Assembly: GCA_000513555.1 (NCBI GenBank)
Contig: ALYD01000015.1
Location: 19,737 to 83,736 of the forward strand
Source of the DNA: Lachnospiraceae bacterium JC7
GTDB lineage: Bacteria; Bacillota; Clostridia; Lachnospirales; Lachnospiraceae
Length of the DNA stretch: 64,000 nt
Direction of reading: 5' to 3'
Made by a program: the position numbers and the translations under genes. The notes below the pieces were generated by a model. That model was not told the origin of the DNA. It saw only the letters and a program-made list of their open reading frames with translations, and searched no databases. Shown piece after piece: positions 26,971 through 35,056 of the stretch. Positions within the stretch are counted from its first letter, which is position 1. Each line of letters starts with the position of its first letter.

Positions 26971-28158
26971 TTAGCCGTTGATCGTTGTAGTTGTAAGGAA
27001 CTGGAATGCACCATCCTTAACGGTCTTGATGAACGCCATATCCTTATTGGCATCACCTTCCTCGTTAAATGAGATAGCTCCTGTTACACCATCGTATGAA
27101 ACACCCTTAAGTGCTTCCTTGATAGCCTCACCATCTGCTGACTGTGCCTTTTCGATAGCGTTGTATGCTGCAAGGTAAGCATCATATCCGAGAGCTGATA
27201 CTGCAGGAATGATATCTGACTGGTCATTCTTCTTTAAGTACTCCTTGAAGCCCTTGATGAATGACTCTGCCTCTGCGTTTGCAGGCTCAGCCTCATCGAA
27301 GAATGTTGAAAGAACTGCTCCTTCTGCATCGCTTCCAGCGTTATCGATGATAGTTGAGTTCTCCCATGTATCACCGGCTGCAAGAAGTGACTCGATTCCG
27401 AGCTCTCTTGCCTGCTTGATGATAAGAGGTGCGGTTGTGATAGATGACGGAGCAAAGATCACATCAGGATTTGCAGCCTTGATATTTGTAAGAACTGCCT
27501 TGAAATCTGTCTGATTTGTCTGGAACTGCTCTTCATCAACTACTGTTCCGCCAAGCTCCTCAAAAGCTGTCTTGAAGTATGAGCCGAGACCTGATGAATA
27601 GTCATCACCGAGCTGTGTAAGTATAGCCGCATTCTTATAGCCGTTCTGCATAGCGTAGTTTGCCATAACCGTGCCCTGGAACGGATCAAGGAAACATACT
27701 CTGAAATAGTATTCATTTCCCTGTGTTACCTGTGGGTTTGTGCAGGAGCATCCGATAGCAGGTACCTTTGCATCTGCAAAGATCTGTCCCGCTGCGATGG
27801 AAACGCCTGAACCATAGGAACCGAGAACTACTGAAACCTTCTCACCCATGAGCTTGTTGGCTGCATTGACAGCCTCTGTCTTATCGGACTTGTTATCTAC
27901 CTCAACAAGTTCAATGGTGTACTCTGTATCTCCGATCTTTACTGTCTTGTGAGTTTCGTTAGCATAACGGATACCGAGAACCTCCTGGAATCCGCCGCCG
28001 CCGTTCTCTCCGGTAGTCGGCTCGAAAACACCGATCTTGATTACGTTTCCGCCGGCACTTGAACCACCGGAAGATGCTCCGGAAGAGCTTCCACAAGCGG
28101 CAAGTGAAGCAGCACAGGTTACCGCAAGACCAAAAGATAAGATTTTCTTCAGTTTCAT
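26971..28158 (-). CDS. livK: Branched-chain amino acid substrate-binding lipoprotein
   Basis: Periplasmic-type (type I) solute-binding protein, anchored outside the membrane, that delivers Leu/Ile/Val to LivHM. The 395-residue precursor starts with a lipoprotein signal peptide; the lipobox LAAC puts the lipidated Cys at residue 22. A Ser/Gly linker follows, then IKIGVFEPTTGENGG of the Peripla_BP_6 fold, VAVLGSYGSG-like (VVLGSYGSGVS) ligand loop and a C-terminal GVTGAISFNEEGD. It leads the liv operon. Confidence 0.94.
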   Translation of the reverse strand: MKLKKILSFGLAVTCAASLAACGSSSGASSGGSSAGGNVIKIGVFEPTTGENGGGGFQEVLGIRYANETHKTVKIGDTEYTIELVEVDNKSDKTEAVNAANKLMGEKVSVVLGSYGSGVSIAAGQIFADAKVPAIGCSCTNPQVTQGNEYYFRVCFLDPFQGTVMANYAMQNGYKNAAILTQLGDDYSSGLGSYFKTAFEELGGTVVDEEQFQTNQTDFKAVLTNIKAANPDVIFAPSSITTAPLIIKQARELGIESLLAAGDTWENSTIIDNAGSDAEGAVLSTFFDEAEPANAEAESFIKGFKEYLKKNDQSDIIPAVSALGYDAYLAAYNAIEKAQSADGEAIKEALKGVSYDGVTGAISFNEEGDANKDMAFIKTVKDGAFQFLTTTTING

Positions 28159-28254
28159 ATGTCCCTCCTATAGAATGTAATCATTTCGTACATTCATGAT
28201 TAAAATGTCCGTCTGCGAAATACAACTGTATTTGTATCGCAAACACTTTGCTTT

Positions 28255-28282
28255 ATTCTATCACTTTTGTCAATAATTTCAA
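28255..28282 (-). promoter_or_regulatory. liv operon promoter
   Basis: On the minus strand TTGAAA (28277-28282), 16 bases, TAGAAT (28255-28260), about 95 bases before livK. The rest of 28159-28526 holds this promoter and the dac terminator; 28391-28526 shows nothing further. Confidence 0.55.
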
Positions 28283-28357
28283 TATATTTAAGACTGAATT
28301 ATTACCTAAAGTTTGATAGAAAAAAAATATAAGAACAAGCGGTTATATCTTTTATAA

Positions 28358-28390
28358 CAAAAAGAGAGCCGTCGCTTGCGCGACAGCTCC
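28358..28390 (-). terminator. Terminator of the dac operon
   Basis: GAGCCGTCGC and GCGACAGCTC around 28366-28388 pair with one bulge around a TTGC loop. On the minus strand the tail CTCTTTTTGTT is U-rich. Confidence 0.7.
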
Positions 28391-28526
28391 CTTGCTGTTC
28401 TTAAGTCAAAATATAATGTCTGAAAACCTGATTGTCAATGAACCACGATGTTGTAAAAAGTTATGTCTGCCATAATCTGAAGCGCATCCTGATCTGTTTA
28501 CATTTTGAAACTGGAGCAAAACCTTC

Positions 28527-30053
28527 TCATTGCCTCTGCTCGTGACGTCCCCTGCTGATATTGCGTCTGTTGGAGACATTGCCAGCATCATATCCATGAT
28601 CATGATCATTGGTCGCATTCTGCATGGAAGAACGTGAATTCCTTCTGTTGGCGAGTACCGACATAAACTCCTCTTCCGACATGTTCATGTCTCTGAGACG
28701 GGCAGAACGTCGTTCCTTCATGCGTCTGTCCAGCTTTTTCGCGTCACTGACGCTCTTAAGCGCTATCAGTAAAACCGAAGCGAGAACGGAACATCCGACT
28801 ATATAAGCAATGGTCTTTACATCTATAGACGAAACCACAGTCTGTTCCTTCGGTTCCTCCTCAGTCGTCTCCTCAGGAGCTGATGATATGGCGACAGTCT
28901 GCTCCTTTTCTATATTGTATCTTCCAACTGTAAGTCCGTCTGCCTGATACTCTATCTCCGCTATGGTACCGGCCGTGACAACCCCGGGAAGATTATAGTT
29001 AAGTCTGTATGTAAGTCCTGTCTGACTTGAACCCACCGGAAGAGAAACATACATATCCTGCTTCACGGATAGATCGGAAGCATTGCAGCTTTTATCCACT
29101 ATGGTATCCGCCACAAGTCTGTTCTTTATATCCTCCGTGTTGAAAAGTGAATCATCCAGCGGCTGCTTCTCCGTACTGTTGAATCCGAGATCCAGAAGTG
29201 CCTTGGTGTCACTGTAGTGTGATGGATTCTTATCTCTCAGTACAACCGCCACCAGGTTTCTGTCATCCTTTCTTGCCATGGTAATGAGCGTATTGCCTGA
29301 ATCCTTGGTATATCCTGTCTTTCCTGCCACTACTCTTTTATCGGAATACTGAGTGTCATTTCTCAGCATCTTATGTTCCATATAGACAGTATGTCCTTCA
29401 GGATTACGTGCCGTAGGTCCCAGCTTATACGCAAGATGGGCATCTATATCCATGAAAGCCTCGTTCTTCATGGCCGCCATACCGATAAGCGCCATATCAT
29501 ATGCACTTGTATAGTGGTTCTCATTAAACAGTCCCGATGGATTGGTGAAATTACTGTCCGTACAGCCAAGACTGCGGGCCTTCTTGTTCATGAGTTCTGC
29601 AAATGCCTCTCTGGACCCCGCCACGTGACAGGCCAGTGCATTGGCAGCTTCGTTGGCAGATTTAAGAAGAAGTGCGTAAAGACAATCCTCTACCGTAAGT
29701 ACATCACCCTCGTCAATCTGCGCATTGGAAGAACCGGCGTCAACATTGTACACATCATCATGCGAAAAGGTGACTGTATCCGTCAGCTCGCAGTTATCAA
29801 GCACCACAAGGGCCGTAAGCACCTTGGTGATAGATGCAGGATATTCCTTGAGATGGGGGTTCTTCTGGAACAGGACCGCCCCTGTGTCGGCATCCATCAC
29901 TATTCCGGCTTCAGCCACCAGCTCCGCACTGGGAAAATTCCATGCCGCATAAGCAGTCGCCGCCGTATAGGGGCTCAGTATGGCAAGTATTAAAAATGTC
30001 ATTGTGAGGATTGCAGTAACATGACGCAATCCTCCATGATTTGCTCTAATCAT
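28527..30053 (-). CDS. D-alanyl-D-alanine carboxypeptidase (PBP5/DacF type)
   Basis: Serine peptidase of family S11 that removes the terminal D-Ala of peptidoglycan pentapeptides outside the membrane. The 508-residue precursor has a signal peptide (about 1-36). All three motifs are intact: S74-I-T-K77, S132-A-N134 and K245-T-G. A DUF1958/PBP5-C-like domain follows. A transmembrane helix near residues 425-445 anchors the C-terminus instead of the usual amphipathic helix, and a basic, Arg/Asn/Asp-rich tail of about 60 residues follows, presumably cytoplasmic. It is the last gene of a six-gene operon that starts at 34016. Confidence 0.92.
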   Translation of the reverse strand: MIRANHGGLRHVTAILTMTFLILAILSPYTAATAYAAWNFPSAELVAEAGIVMDADTGAVLFQKNPHLKEYPASITKVLTALVVLDNCELTDTVTFSHDDVYNVDAGSSNAQIDEGDVLTVEDCLYALLLKSANEAANALACHVAGSREAFAELMNKKARSLGCTDSNFTNPSGLFNENHYTSAYDMALIGMAAMKNEAFMDIDAHLAYKLGPTARNPEGHTVYMEHKMLRNDTQYSDKRVVAGKTGYTKDSGNTLITMARKDDRNLVAVVLRDKNPSHYSDTKALLDLGFNSTEKQPLDDSLFNTEDIKNRLVADTIVDKSCNASDLSVKQDMYVSLPVGSSQTGLTYRLNYNLPGVVTAGTIAEIEYQADGLTVGRYNIEKEQTVAISSAPEETTEEEPKEQTVVSSIDVKTIAYIVGCSVLASVLLIALKSVSDAKKLDRRMKERRSARLRDMNMSEEEFMSVLANRRNSRSSMQNATNDHDHGYDAGNVSNRRNISRGRHEQRQ

Positions 30054-30073
30054 CAGTTCTCTCTTTTAGTTCA

Positions 30074-30967
30074 TTATATTTCTTTTATTTTTGATTTTTC
30101 GTGCTCAAGACGCGCATAGTAGAACATATACTGCTGAAGCACTCCGAGGGCCGGTCTGTAGCTCTCCGGCCAGACTCCTGCGTAAAACTGTTCCTTGACC
30201 CTCTTCATCCAGACATCCTCAGGACATATCGACAGCCTGTGGAATCCGAAAAGAGCTGTACAGCTGGCAACCTTTATGCCTACTCCCTGGATACCGAGAA
30301 GTACACTCAGAAGTTCTTCATCGGAAAGCTTATCCATGGCATGAAGATCCAGTTCTCCTGTTGAAGCTCTCCTCGCCGCCTCCATGATGTAGCCTGTGCG
30401 GTATCCGGTTCCTGTGGAATTTATATCCTCAAAGCTGTATTCTGCCAATGTCTCCACCGACGGAAACGGATAATAGATTATTCTATCCGGAAGTTCACTG
30501 TTCATGGCATGCCATTCAGAGCAGTCAAGGATCTTTTCCTTACCGGACAAAGCGCACAGTCTTTCCACCGTTGTCCGTATGGCAGGAACAGATTTCCTCT
30601 GGGAAATGATAAAACTGATAAGCATCTCCCAGGGTTCCTGATTAAGTATCCTTATGCCTCTTCCGTACTCCATGCACTTCTGAAGGAAACTGTCATTTTT
30701 ATCCGCATGATCTCTGTAGATCCCGTAATCCGTATCCAGGTCAAAATATCTTTTATAGAAATTTTCCCACTCAGATTCGGTACAGCTTGCAAGAAATGAA
30801 TTCTCATCTCCATCAGGGTCCCCGGATATCAGAAGACAGCTGCCGGAAGCTATGACCTTATATACGGGGAATCCCGGTCTCAGGTTTCCCGCCTCTGTCA
30901 TACGGAAACATTGTCCCGATTCTGCTATGGCTCTAAGATCAAAATCATCAATTGTCAAATGGAGCAT
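30074..30967 (-). CDS. OGG-type 8-oxoguanine DNA glycosylase / AP lyase
   Basis: HhH-GPD base-excision-repair glycosylase of the OGG1 family, removing oxidised guanine from DNA. In 297 residues the layout is an N-terminal TATA-box-like beta domain, then helices with the hairpin LLGIQGVGIKVASC. K232 is the catalytic lysine and D251 (CPEDVWMKRV) the conserved aspartate. Their spacing of 19 equals the K249-D268 spacing of human OGG1. EPWEMLISFIISQ is the conserved segment contacting the base. GGAGG lies six bases before the ATG. It overlaps the upstream peptidase gene by 20 bases, so the two are co-translated. Confidence 0.92.
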   Translation of the reverse strand: MLHLTIDDFDLRAIAESGQCFRMTEAGNLRPGFPVYKVIASGSCLLISGDPDGDENSFLASCTESEWENFYKRYFDLDTDYGIYRDHADKNDSFLQKCMEYGRGIRILNQEPWEMLISFIISQRKSVPAIRTTVERLCALSGKEKILDCSEWHAMNSELPDRIIYYPFPSVETLAEYSFEDINSTGTGYRTGYIMEAARRASTGELDLHAMDKLSDEELLSVLLGIQGVGIKVASCTALFGFHRLSICPEDVWMKRVKEQFYAGVWPESYRPALGVLQQYMFYYARLEHEKSKIKEI

Positions 30968-33032
30968 TCAAAACCTCCGTACCCTGAAGTACAAATCTGC
31001 CGCCGGAAATGATACTTATCTCCTGTCCCTCCCCGGTAACCGCCACTATCGTATCAAGCTCGTTATATGGAATGGTTATATCCGTATGAACAGCGAAATA
31101 TGCCTTCTCAGGCTCTGTATTTCTCAAAGCGGAACATTCGTTGTCCTTTGCTATGATTTCCTTTCCGTCAGGATTGTAAAGCTTCATATCCTCCATAAAG
31201 GAGTAGCAGGTATCTCCCACAGCAAAATGAGGCCCTGTCTTTTCGGCTATCAGTATGGGCATCTTCGAACCCAGCTTATACTTTTCTATCATTCTGTAGG
31301 CAAGAGTATTGGTACCTATGGCAAACTCTCCTATAGGCAGATTCTCCTTTTCTCCGAAGATGACTCTTCGAATAAGAGCCTTCGATGCTTCGGGACTGTC
31401 AAAATTATCACAGCTGTAATCTGTTACACGTCCGTCTCTGAAGGAAATTTTCAGATCCCTGAAATGTATCCCTTCGATGAACACTGACTTGACATTCAGA
31501 ACGCCTGTGGTCCCTTTGAGTACAGGCGATGTAAATACTTCTCCCAGAGGGATGTTCACATCAGAAAGACAATTCTCGAAATTTGTCTCTTTTTCAGGAT
31601 CATGAAGCTCATGCAGTCTTACGATCATGTCAGTATCGTTCCCGCGTCCTTTGACCTTTACCATAACAGCCTTATCAAGTGCTTCAATGATCTTTTCCTG
31701 AACAGGCAGATAAGTTTCTCTCGACATGGTGTTTATCTTCACTGTTTCATGAAGGATACTTTCAAAATCCCCGCCTATTGACGGAAGAGGCCATGCAATG
31801 ATGGTAAAGGATCTTTCCTCTTCCAGAATGAACCTGTGCACCAGCATCTGAAGGTTATTTCTGTATCTGCCGTACACTTCCTTCTGATGCTCAGTAAATC
31901 GAAGACGCTCTTCCTTTTCCTCAGGCTCAAACTCAGGTTCACCAAACCCCTCCAGAACAACAGGTCCGGCGTAGCGTTTAATATCGTTTCCGAAGGACCG
32001 GAAAATCTGCTCCGTTTCTTCTATCATGCGTGATGCTATGCGATCTCCCATTACGAGAGCAAGATCATAGCTGTGATCGTAGTCCATCTGTCTGTTCGGA
32101 CTGTCATACAGAAGAGAGGCTCCCTTCGGACTTCTGGTTATAAAATGACCGGATCTTCTCGGAACCGTAAAGTCATAGCCATCTTCCTTAAAATATTCCG
32201 CCGCTCTTTTTACTACACGCTCATAACCCATCTGATATCTGAACTCTATAAGCGACTTCCTGCTATATGGTTTACCCTGAATCTCGAAGCCGTCTTTAAA
32301 GCCCTTATACCATGTATAAGCCATGCGGTCTATCTCTTCATCCGAAAGCTTCGCCACATATTCCGCTGTCTGTAATGCAGTTTCCGAAACATAACTTCCA
32401 TACAGGAAAATATCAGAAGGATCTTTGAAATCATGATTAAGGATGATGTTTCTTGTAAAAGATCCCTCGGGAATATACTGTCCGGCCATCTGATGCCTGA
32501 TGAAATCCCATGAATAATCAAATGCATAGGAATACAGCACATCCTTTACAGCCTGTACCTCGGGAAGTGAACCTTCCTGATGGTTTTCATTGTATTCACT
32601 GTAGCTGGATTCGAACATACAGTAGATCTGTATAAAAGTCTCCAGAACGGCAGTGATATCCTCCATATCCTTTTCATAGGCCGCAGGTATCAGGCTCTCG
32701 ATCTCCATAAGAAGCACCGTCAGCATACTGCTGAAGGGTGACAGTTTCTTTTCACTGTATGCCGGATTAAGGTATGAGCTTTCATACCCTTCCGACATAT
32801 CCCTATAGAGGATCCTGTTCCACTCACGAAGCCTTTCCTGCCAATGCTTCCCTTCCGCACTGTCACTGAAGGAAAGGGCCGACAGATCCAGGTCTCTGGT
32901 CTCTTCGATGAAATCATCTAGTTTATATATGAAATCAGCGCAAATCATGAAATAATCCCGGAAAGTTTCCGGCACAGCCTTTTCTTCCGGGATCTGTCTG
33001 ATGCGCTCTATAGCATCATAATAACGTTCCAT
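30948..33032 (-). CDS. M29-type aminopeptidase with long N-terminal extension
   Basis: Metal-dependent aminopeptidase of family M29 (thermophilic aminopeptidase / AmpS). The C-terminal about 400 residues carry the expected metal-binding segments: PLGEVFTSP, PIGEFAIGTN, TGPHFAVGDT and HTDITI. At 694 residues the protein is far longer than the usual 370-415; the first about 290 residues form a helical, acidic domain of unknown role. No signal peptide is seen, so it is cytoplasmic. It sits between a small membrane protein gene (6 bases upstream) and the OGG-type gene (20-base overlap). Confidence 0.87.
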   Translation of the reverse strand: MERYYDAIERIRQIPEEKAVPETFRDYFMICADFIYKLDDFIEETRDLDLSALSFSDSAEGKHWQERLREWNRILYRDMSEGYESSYLNPAYSEKKLSPFSSMLTVLLMEIESLIPAAYEKDMEDITAVLETFIQIYCMFESSYSEYNENHQEGSLPEVQAVKDVLYSYAFDYSWDFIRHQMAGQYIPEGSFTRNIILNHDFKDPSDIFLYGSYVSETALQTAEYVAKLSDEEIDRMAYTWYKGFKDGFEIQGKPYSRKSLIEFRYQMGYERVVKRAAEYFKEDGYDFTVPRRSGHFITRSPKGASLLYDSPNRQMDYDHSYDLALVMGDRIASRMIEETEQIFRSFGNDIKRYAGPVVLEGFGEPEFEPEEKEERLRFTEHQKEVYGRYRNNLQMLVHRFILEEERSFTIIAWPLPSIGGDFESILHETVKINTMSRETYLPVQEKIIEALDKAVMVKVKGRGNDTDMIVRLHELHDPEKETNFENCLSDVNIPLGEVFTSPVLKGTTGVLNVKSVFIEGIHFRDLKISFRDGRVTDYSCDNFDSPEASKALIRRVIFGEKENLPIGEFAIGTNTLAYRMIEKYKLGSKMPILIAEKTGPHFAVGDTCYSFMEDMKLYNPDGKEIIAKDNECSALRNTEPEKAYFAVHTDITIPYNELDTIVAVTGEGQEISIISGGRFVLQGTEVLNAPFDN

Positions 33033-33038
33033 ATTACC

Positions 33039-33365
33039 TCAGGAAAATTTGATCAAACCAACAACTATCAGGAACATCCATATCAAAAGGATAAAGCCTG
33101 ATGCAAATCCTGCCATCCTTGCAGGAATGTAATTTTTTTCAGGATCCTTCACATGAGGGATCATATCAAAAACAGCATATACCGCAAAAACAACCGAAGT
33201 CAGTCCAAGAGCTCCTACATACATAGGCCCCTGTCCACCCATAAGTGTGGAGGCGGTAATACATGCCACCAGCAGACCAAAGGATATAATGGTTATGATG
33301 ACCCTGAACCACGTCCCGGCTGCAAGTTTCTTTCTTATATAGTTAAATCGTTTCTTTTTAGCCAC
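33039..33365 (-). CDS. Small membrane protein, 108 residues, GTG start
   Basis: Unassigned. A basic N-terminus (KKKRFNYIRKKL) precedes three hydrophobic helices, about 20-40, 50-70 and 85-105, so the N-terminus is probably inside. The start codon is GTG, overlapping the TAG stop of the VanZ gene by one base, with AGAGG as ribosome site. It is followed after 6 bases by the M29 peptidase gene. The tight packing argues for a real gene linked in function or expression to its neighbours; the role is unknown. Confidence 0.75.
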   Translation of the reverse strand: MAKKKRFNYIRKKLAAGTWFRVIITIISFGLLVACITASTLMGGQGPMYVGALGLTSVVFAVYAVFDMIPHVKDPEKNYIPARMAGFASGFILLIWMFLIVVGLIKFS

Positions 33366-33865
33366 TAAAAACCTCTGTATCCACGTCTTTTTTCTGCAAA
33401 CCTGACATATCTCATGGCTCTCTTATGAAGAACATATCTGAATACAAGATACCCGAGCGCTCCGCCCAGTGTGTTCAATATGATATCATCCACATCACAG
33501 CTTCCTGCTCTTGTTATAAGCTGTACCATCTCTATGCCGTAGCTCAAAAGATATGTACATATCACAGCATTGTACCAATGAGCCCTGCATCTCTGGCTTA
33601 TGACCCCGAGAATAAATCCGAAGGGCATGAAACCTATGATATTGCCGTACAAATTCAGTATTACTCCCCGTAATCCTATCTGCCTTGAAAAAAATATGTA
33701 TCTCCTGATCTCAAGAAAAGGAGTGAGATTGTAAGTATACTCTGACTTTGCTCCGAATCCCCTCTGCTCCATTTCCGAAAAAAACATAAGATAAACAAGC
33801 GCAAGGAGATAAAGTACAAACAGAACCCAGCCTATCTTCTGGTTTCTCGATCTATGTTTCGCCAT
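33365..33865 (-). CDS. VanZ family membrane protein
   Basis: VanZ-like integral membrane protein, 166 residues, with four helices. Conserved family marks are NLTPF, NIIGFMPFGFILG and the acidic CDVDDIILNTLGGALGY near the C-terminus. In Enterococcus, VanZ gives low-level teicoplanin resistance, but the wider family is common in Firmicutes and its ordinary role is unclear. A linked D,D-carboxypeptidase three genes downstream fits a cell-envelope setting. It begins one base after the stop of a 49-codon gene and overlaps the next gene by one base. Confidence 0.9.
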   Translation of the reverse strand: MAKHRSRNQKIGWVLFVLYLLALVYLMFFSEMEQRGFGAKSEYTYNLTPFLEIRRYIFFSRQIGLRGVILNLYGNIIGFMPFGFILGVISQRCRAHWYNAVICTYLLSYGIEMVQLITRAGSCDVDDIILNTLGGALGYLVFRYVLHKRAMRYVRFAEKRRGYRGF

Positions 33866-33866
33866 C

Positions 33867-34016
33867 TCAGAATGTCAGTTCATTCTTTCTCTTCAAAAGA
33901 AGTGTTCCGTTAACTATAGAAATAACGCCAATCACGATGCCCACAACCAAAATGATAATTCCGGCTGCAATGGAGCCTGCTCCTGTATAACGCATGGTCT
34001 TATAAATCTTTTCCAT
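33867..34016 (-). CDS. Small single-pass membrane protein, 49 residues
   Basis: Short gene read directly from the minus strand: MEKIYKTMRYTGAGSI start, then a strongly hydrophobic stretch of about 22 residues (residues 15-37) and a basic tail LLLKRKNELTF. CAGGAGAG gives a good ribosome site 8 bases before the ATG at 34016. The stop lies one base before the VanZ start codon, so it is the first gene of the operon. The family is not known to me. The SD, codon pattern and coupling make it a convincing small gene. Confidence 0.75.
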   Translation of the reverse strand: MEKIYKTMRYTGAGSIAAGIIILVVGIVIGVISIVNGTLLLKRKNELTF

Positions 34017-34118
34017 AAACTCTCCTGTAATATAAATATGATATATAGCAAATGTCCTTGGACTGTTTTTCCCATTGATTCAATGTATTTTAACATAATG
34101 GTATTTTGATAGCAAGTT

Positions 34119-34127
34119 TGATATAAT
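34119..34127 (+). promoter_or_regulatory. Extended -10 promoter of the GNAT gene
   Basis: TGATATAAT at 34119-34127 is a perfect extended -10. No good -35 lies 16-18 bases upstream. It ends only 7 bases before the ATG at 34135, which puts the likely transcription start at or next to the start codon. Confidence 0.6.
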
Positions 34128-34134
34128 CACTGCC

Positions 34135-34977
34135 ATGGAAGCAGAATTATATAAAGAATTAAACGAAAAAGACCGCTCCGCAGTACAGGAACTGGTCAAA
34201 GAATGTAACCTTTCAGATCAGACAGATTATGACCCGGATCTGGATGGAGACTTTTATTACATTATAAGGAATGATGATAAGGAAGAAAGCGGTGTGGATT
34301 CCGCGCTCTTTTCTGTTCTTTCAGGCTATCTTCTGGGGGAAACCATTGAGGGCAAACAGGTTCTCGAGGTAGAGGCCTTCACCCATCCCAAGATGAGAGA
34401 TCTTGGTTTTTTCACCATCTGCTATAACAGCCTGAAGGATGATTTCAGAAACTACAGGATCAAATTCATGATAAAAAGTCCTTTATCAGCCAAGGAAGAT
34501 CCGGAATATGATCATATTTCCTTTGAAACAGATCATCAGGATGATGTAGATTCTGACGGATCCGGCGATGAATCATCAGATATGAAATTAAAGACGGCAG
34601 TTCCTTTTATCTCACCGGACACCTATGAGACCCTGTGTGCCTTAGATGCCGTCCATCTGTATGATGAACTTTTCATGGTGAAAGAATTACCGGTTTCTAT
34701 TTCCGATCCCGGTGACGGACTGTGTAATCAGTTCGGCGAAGTCCACCTGAGCGGATACAGTAAGGATACTCTATATCTTTACGGTCTTTTGGTATATGAC
34801 AAGTATCTGGGACAGGGGCACGGACGTGAACTTATGGAAGCTGTTGAAAATTACAACAGTAAAGGTCCCTATAACAAGATACTCCTTCAGGTTACAAGCT
34901 CCAACACCATAGCGTATAAGCTTTATCAGAAACTCGGTTATAAAGAAACCGAAAGGATAATATATTTTCTTGTATAA
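34135..34977 (+). CDS. GNAT family acetyltransferase, possibly two-domain
   Basis: GNAT-fold protein of 280 residues. The C-terminal half has a clear acetyl-CoA site (YGLLVYDKYLGQGHGRELM, i.e. QxxGxG) and the typical ending NTIAYKLYQKLGYKE. The N-terminal half contains VEAFTHPKMRDLGFFTICY, which looks like a decayed second GNAT domain lacking the glycine loop. An acidic linker (DHQDDVDSDGSGDESSD) lies between them. No Shine-Dalgarno sequence precedes the ATG, and the promoter sits so close that the mRNA may be leaderless. The substrate is unknown. It is divergent from the VanZ-dac operon. Confidence 0.85.
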   Translation: MEAELYKELNEKDRSAVQELVKECNLSDQTDYDPDLDGDFYYIIRNDDKEESGVDSALFSVLSGYLLGETIEGKQVLEVEAFTHPKMRDLGFFTICYNSLKDDFRNYRIKFMIKSPLSAKEDPEYDHISFETDHQDDVDSDGSGDESSDMKLKTAVPFISPDTYETLCALDAVHLYDELFMVKELPVSISDPGDGLCNQFGEVHLSGYSKDTLYLYGLLVYDKYLGQGHGRELMEAVENYNSKGPYNKILLQVTSSNTIAYKLYQKLGYKETERIIYFLV

Positions 34978-35014
34978 AAAGGCCGTAAGTACCGTTTGTA
35001 TCCGACGACTCAAT

Positions 35015-35055
35015 AAAAAAAGGAGTGCATACATATCTGTATGCACTCCTTTTTC
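35015..35055. terminator. Bidirectional terminator between GNAT gene and glgP
   Basis: AAAAAAGGAGTGCATACA and TGTATGCACTCCTTTTT flank a TATC loop, giving a long perfect stem with A- and T-runs on both sides. Confidence 0.92.
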
Positions 35056-35056
35056 T

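Noticed and set aside
29373..29993. 206-codon plus-strand open frame
   Set aside because: Antisense to the D,D-carboxypeptidase gene, whose three catalytic motifs are intact.
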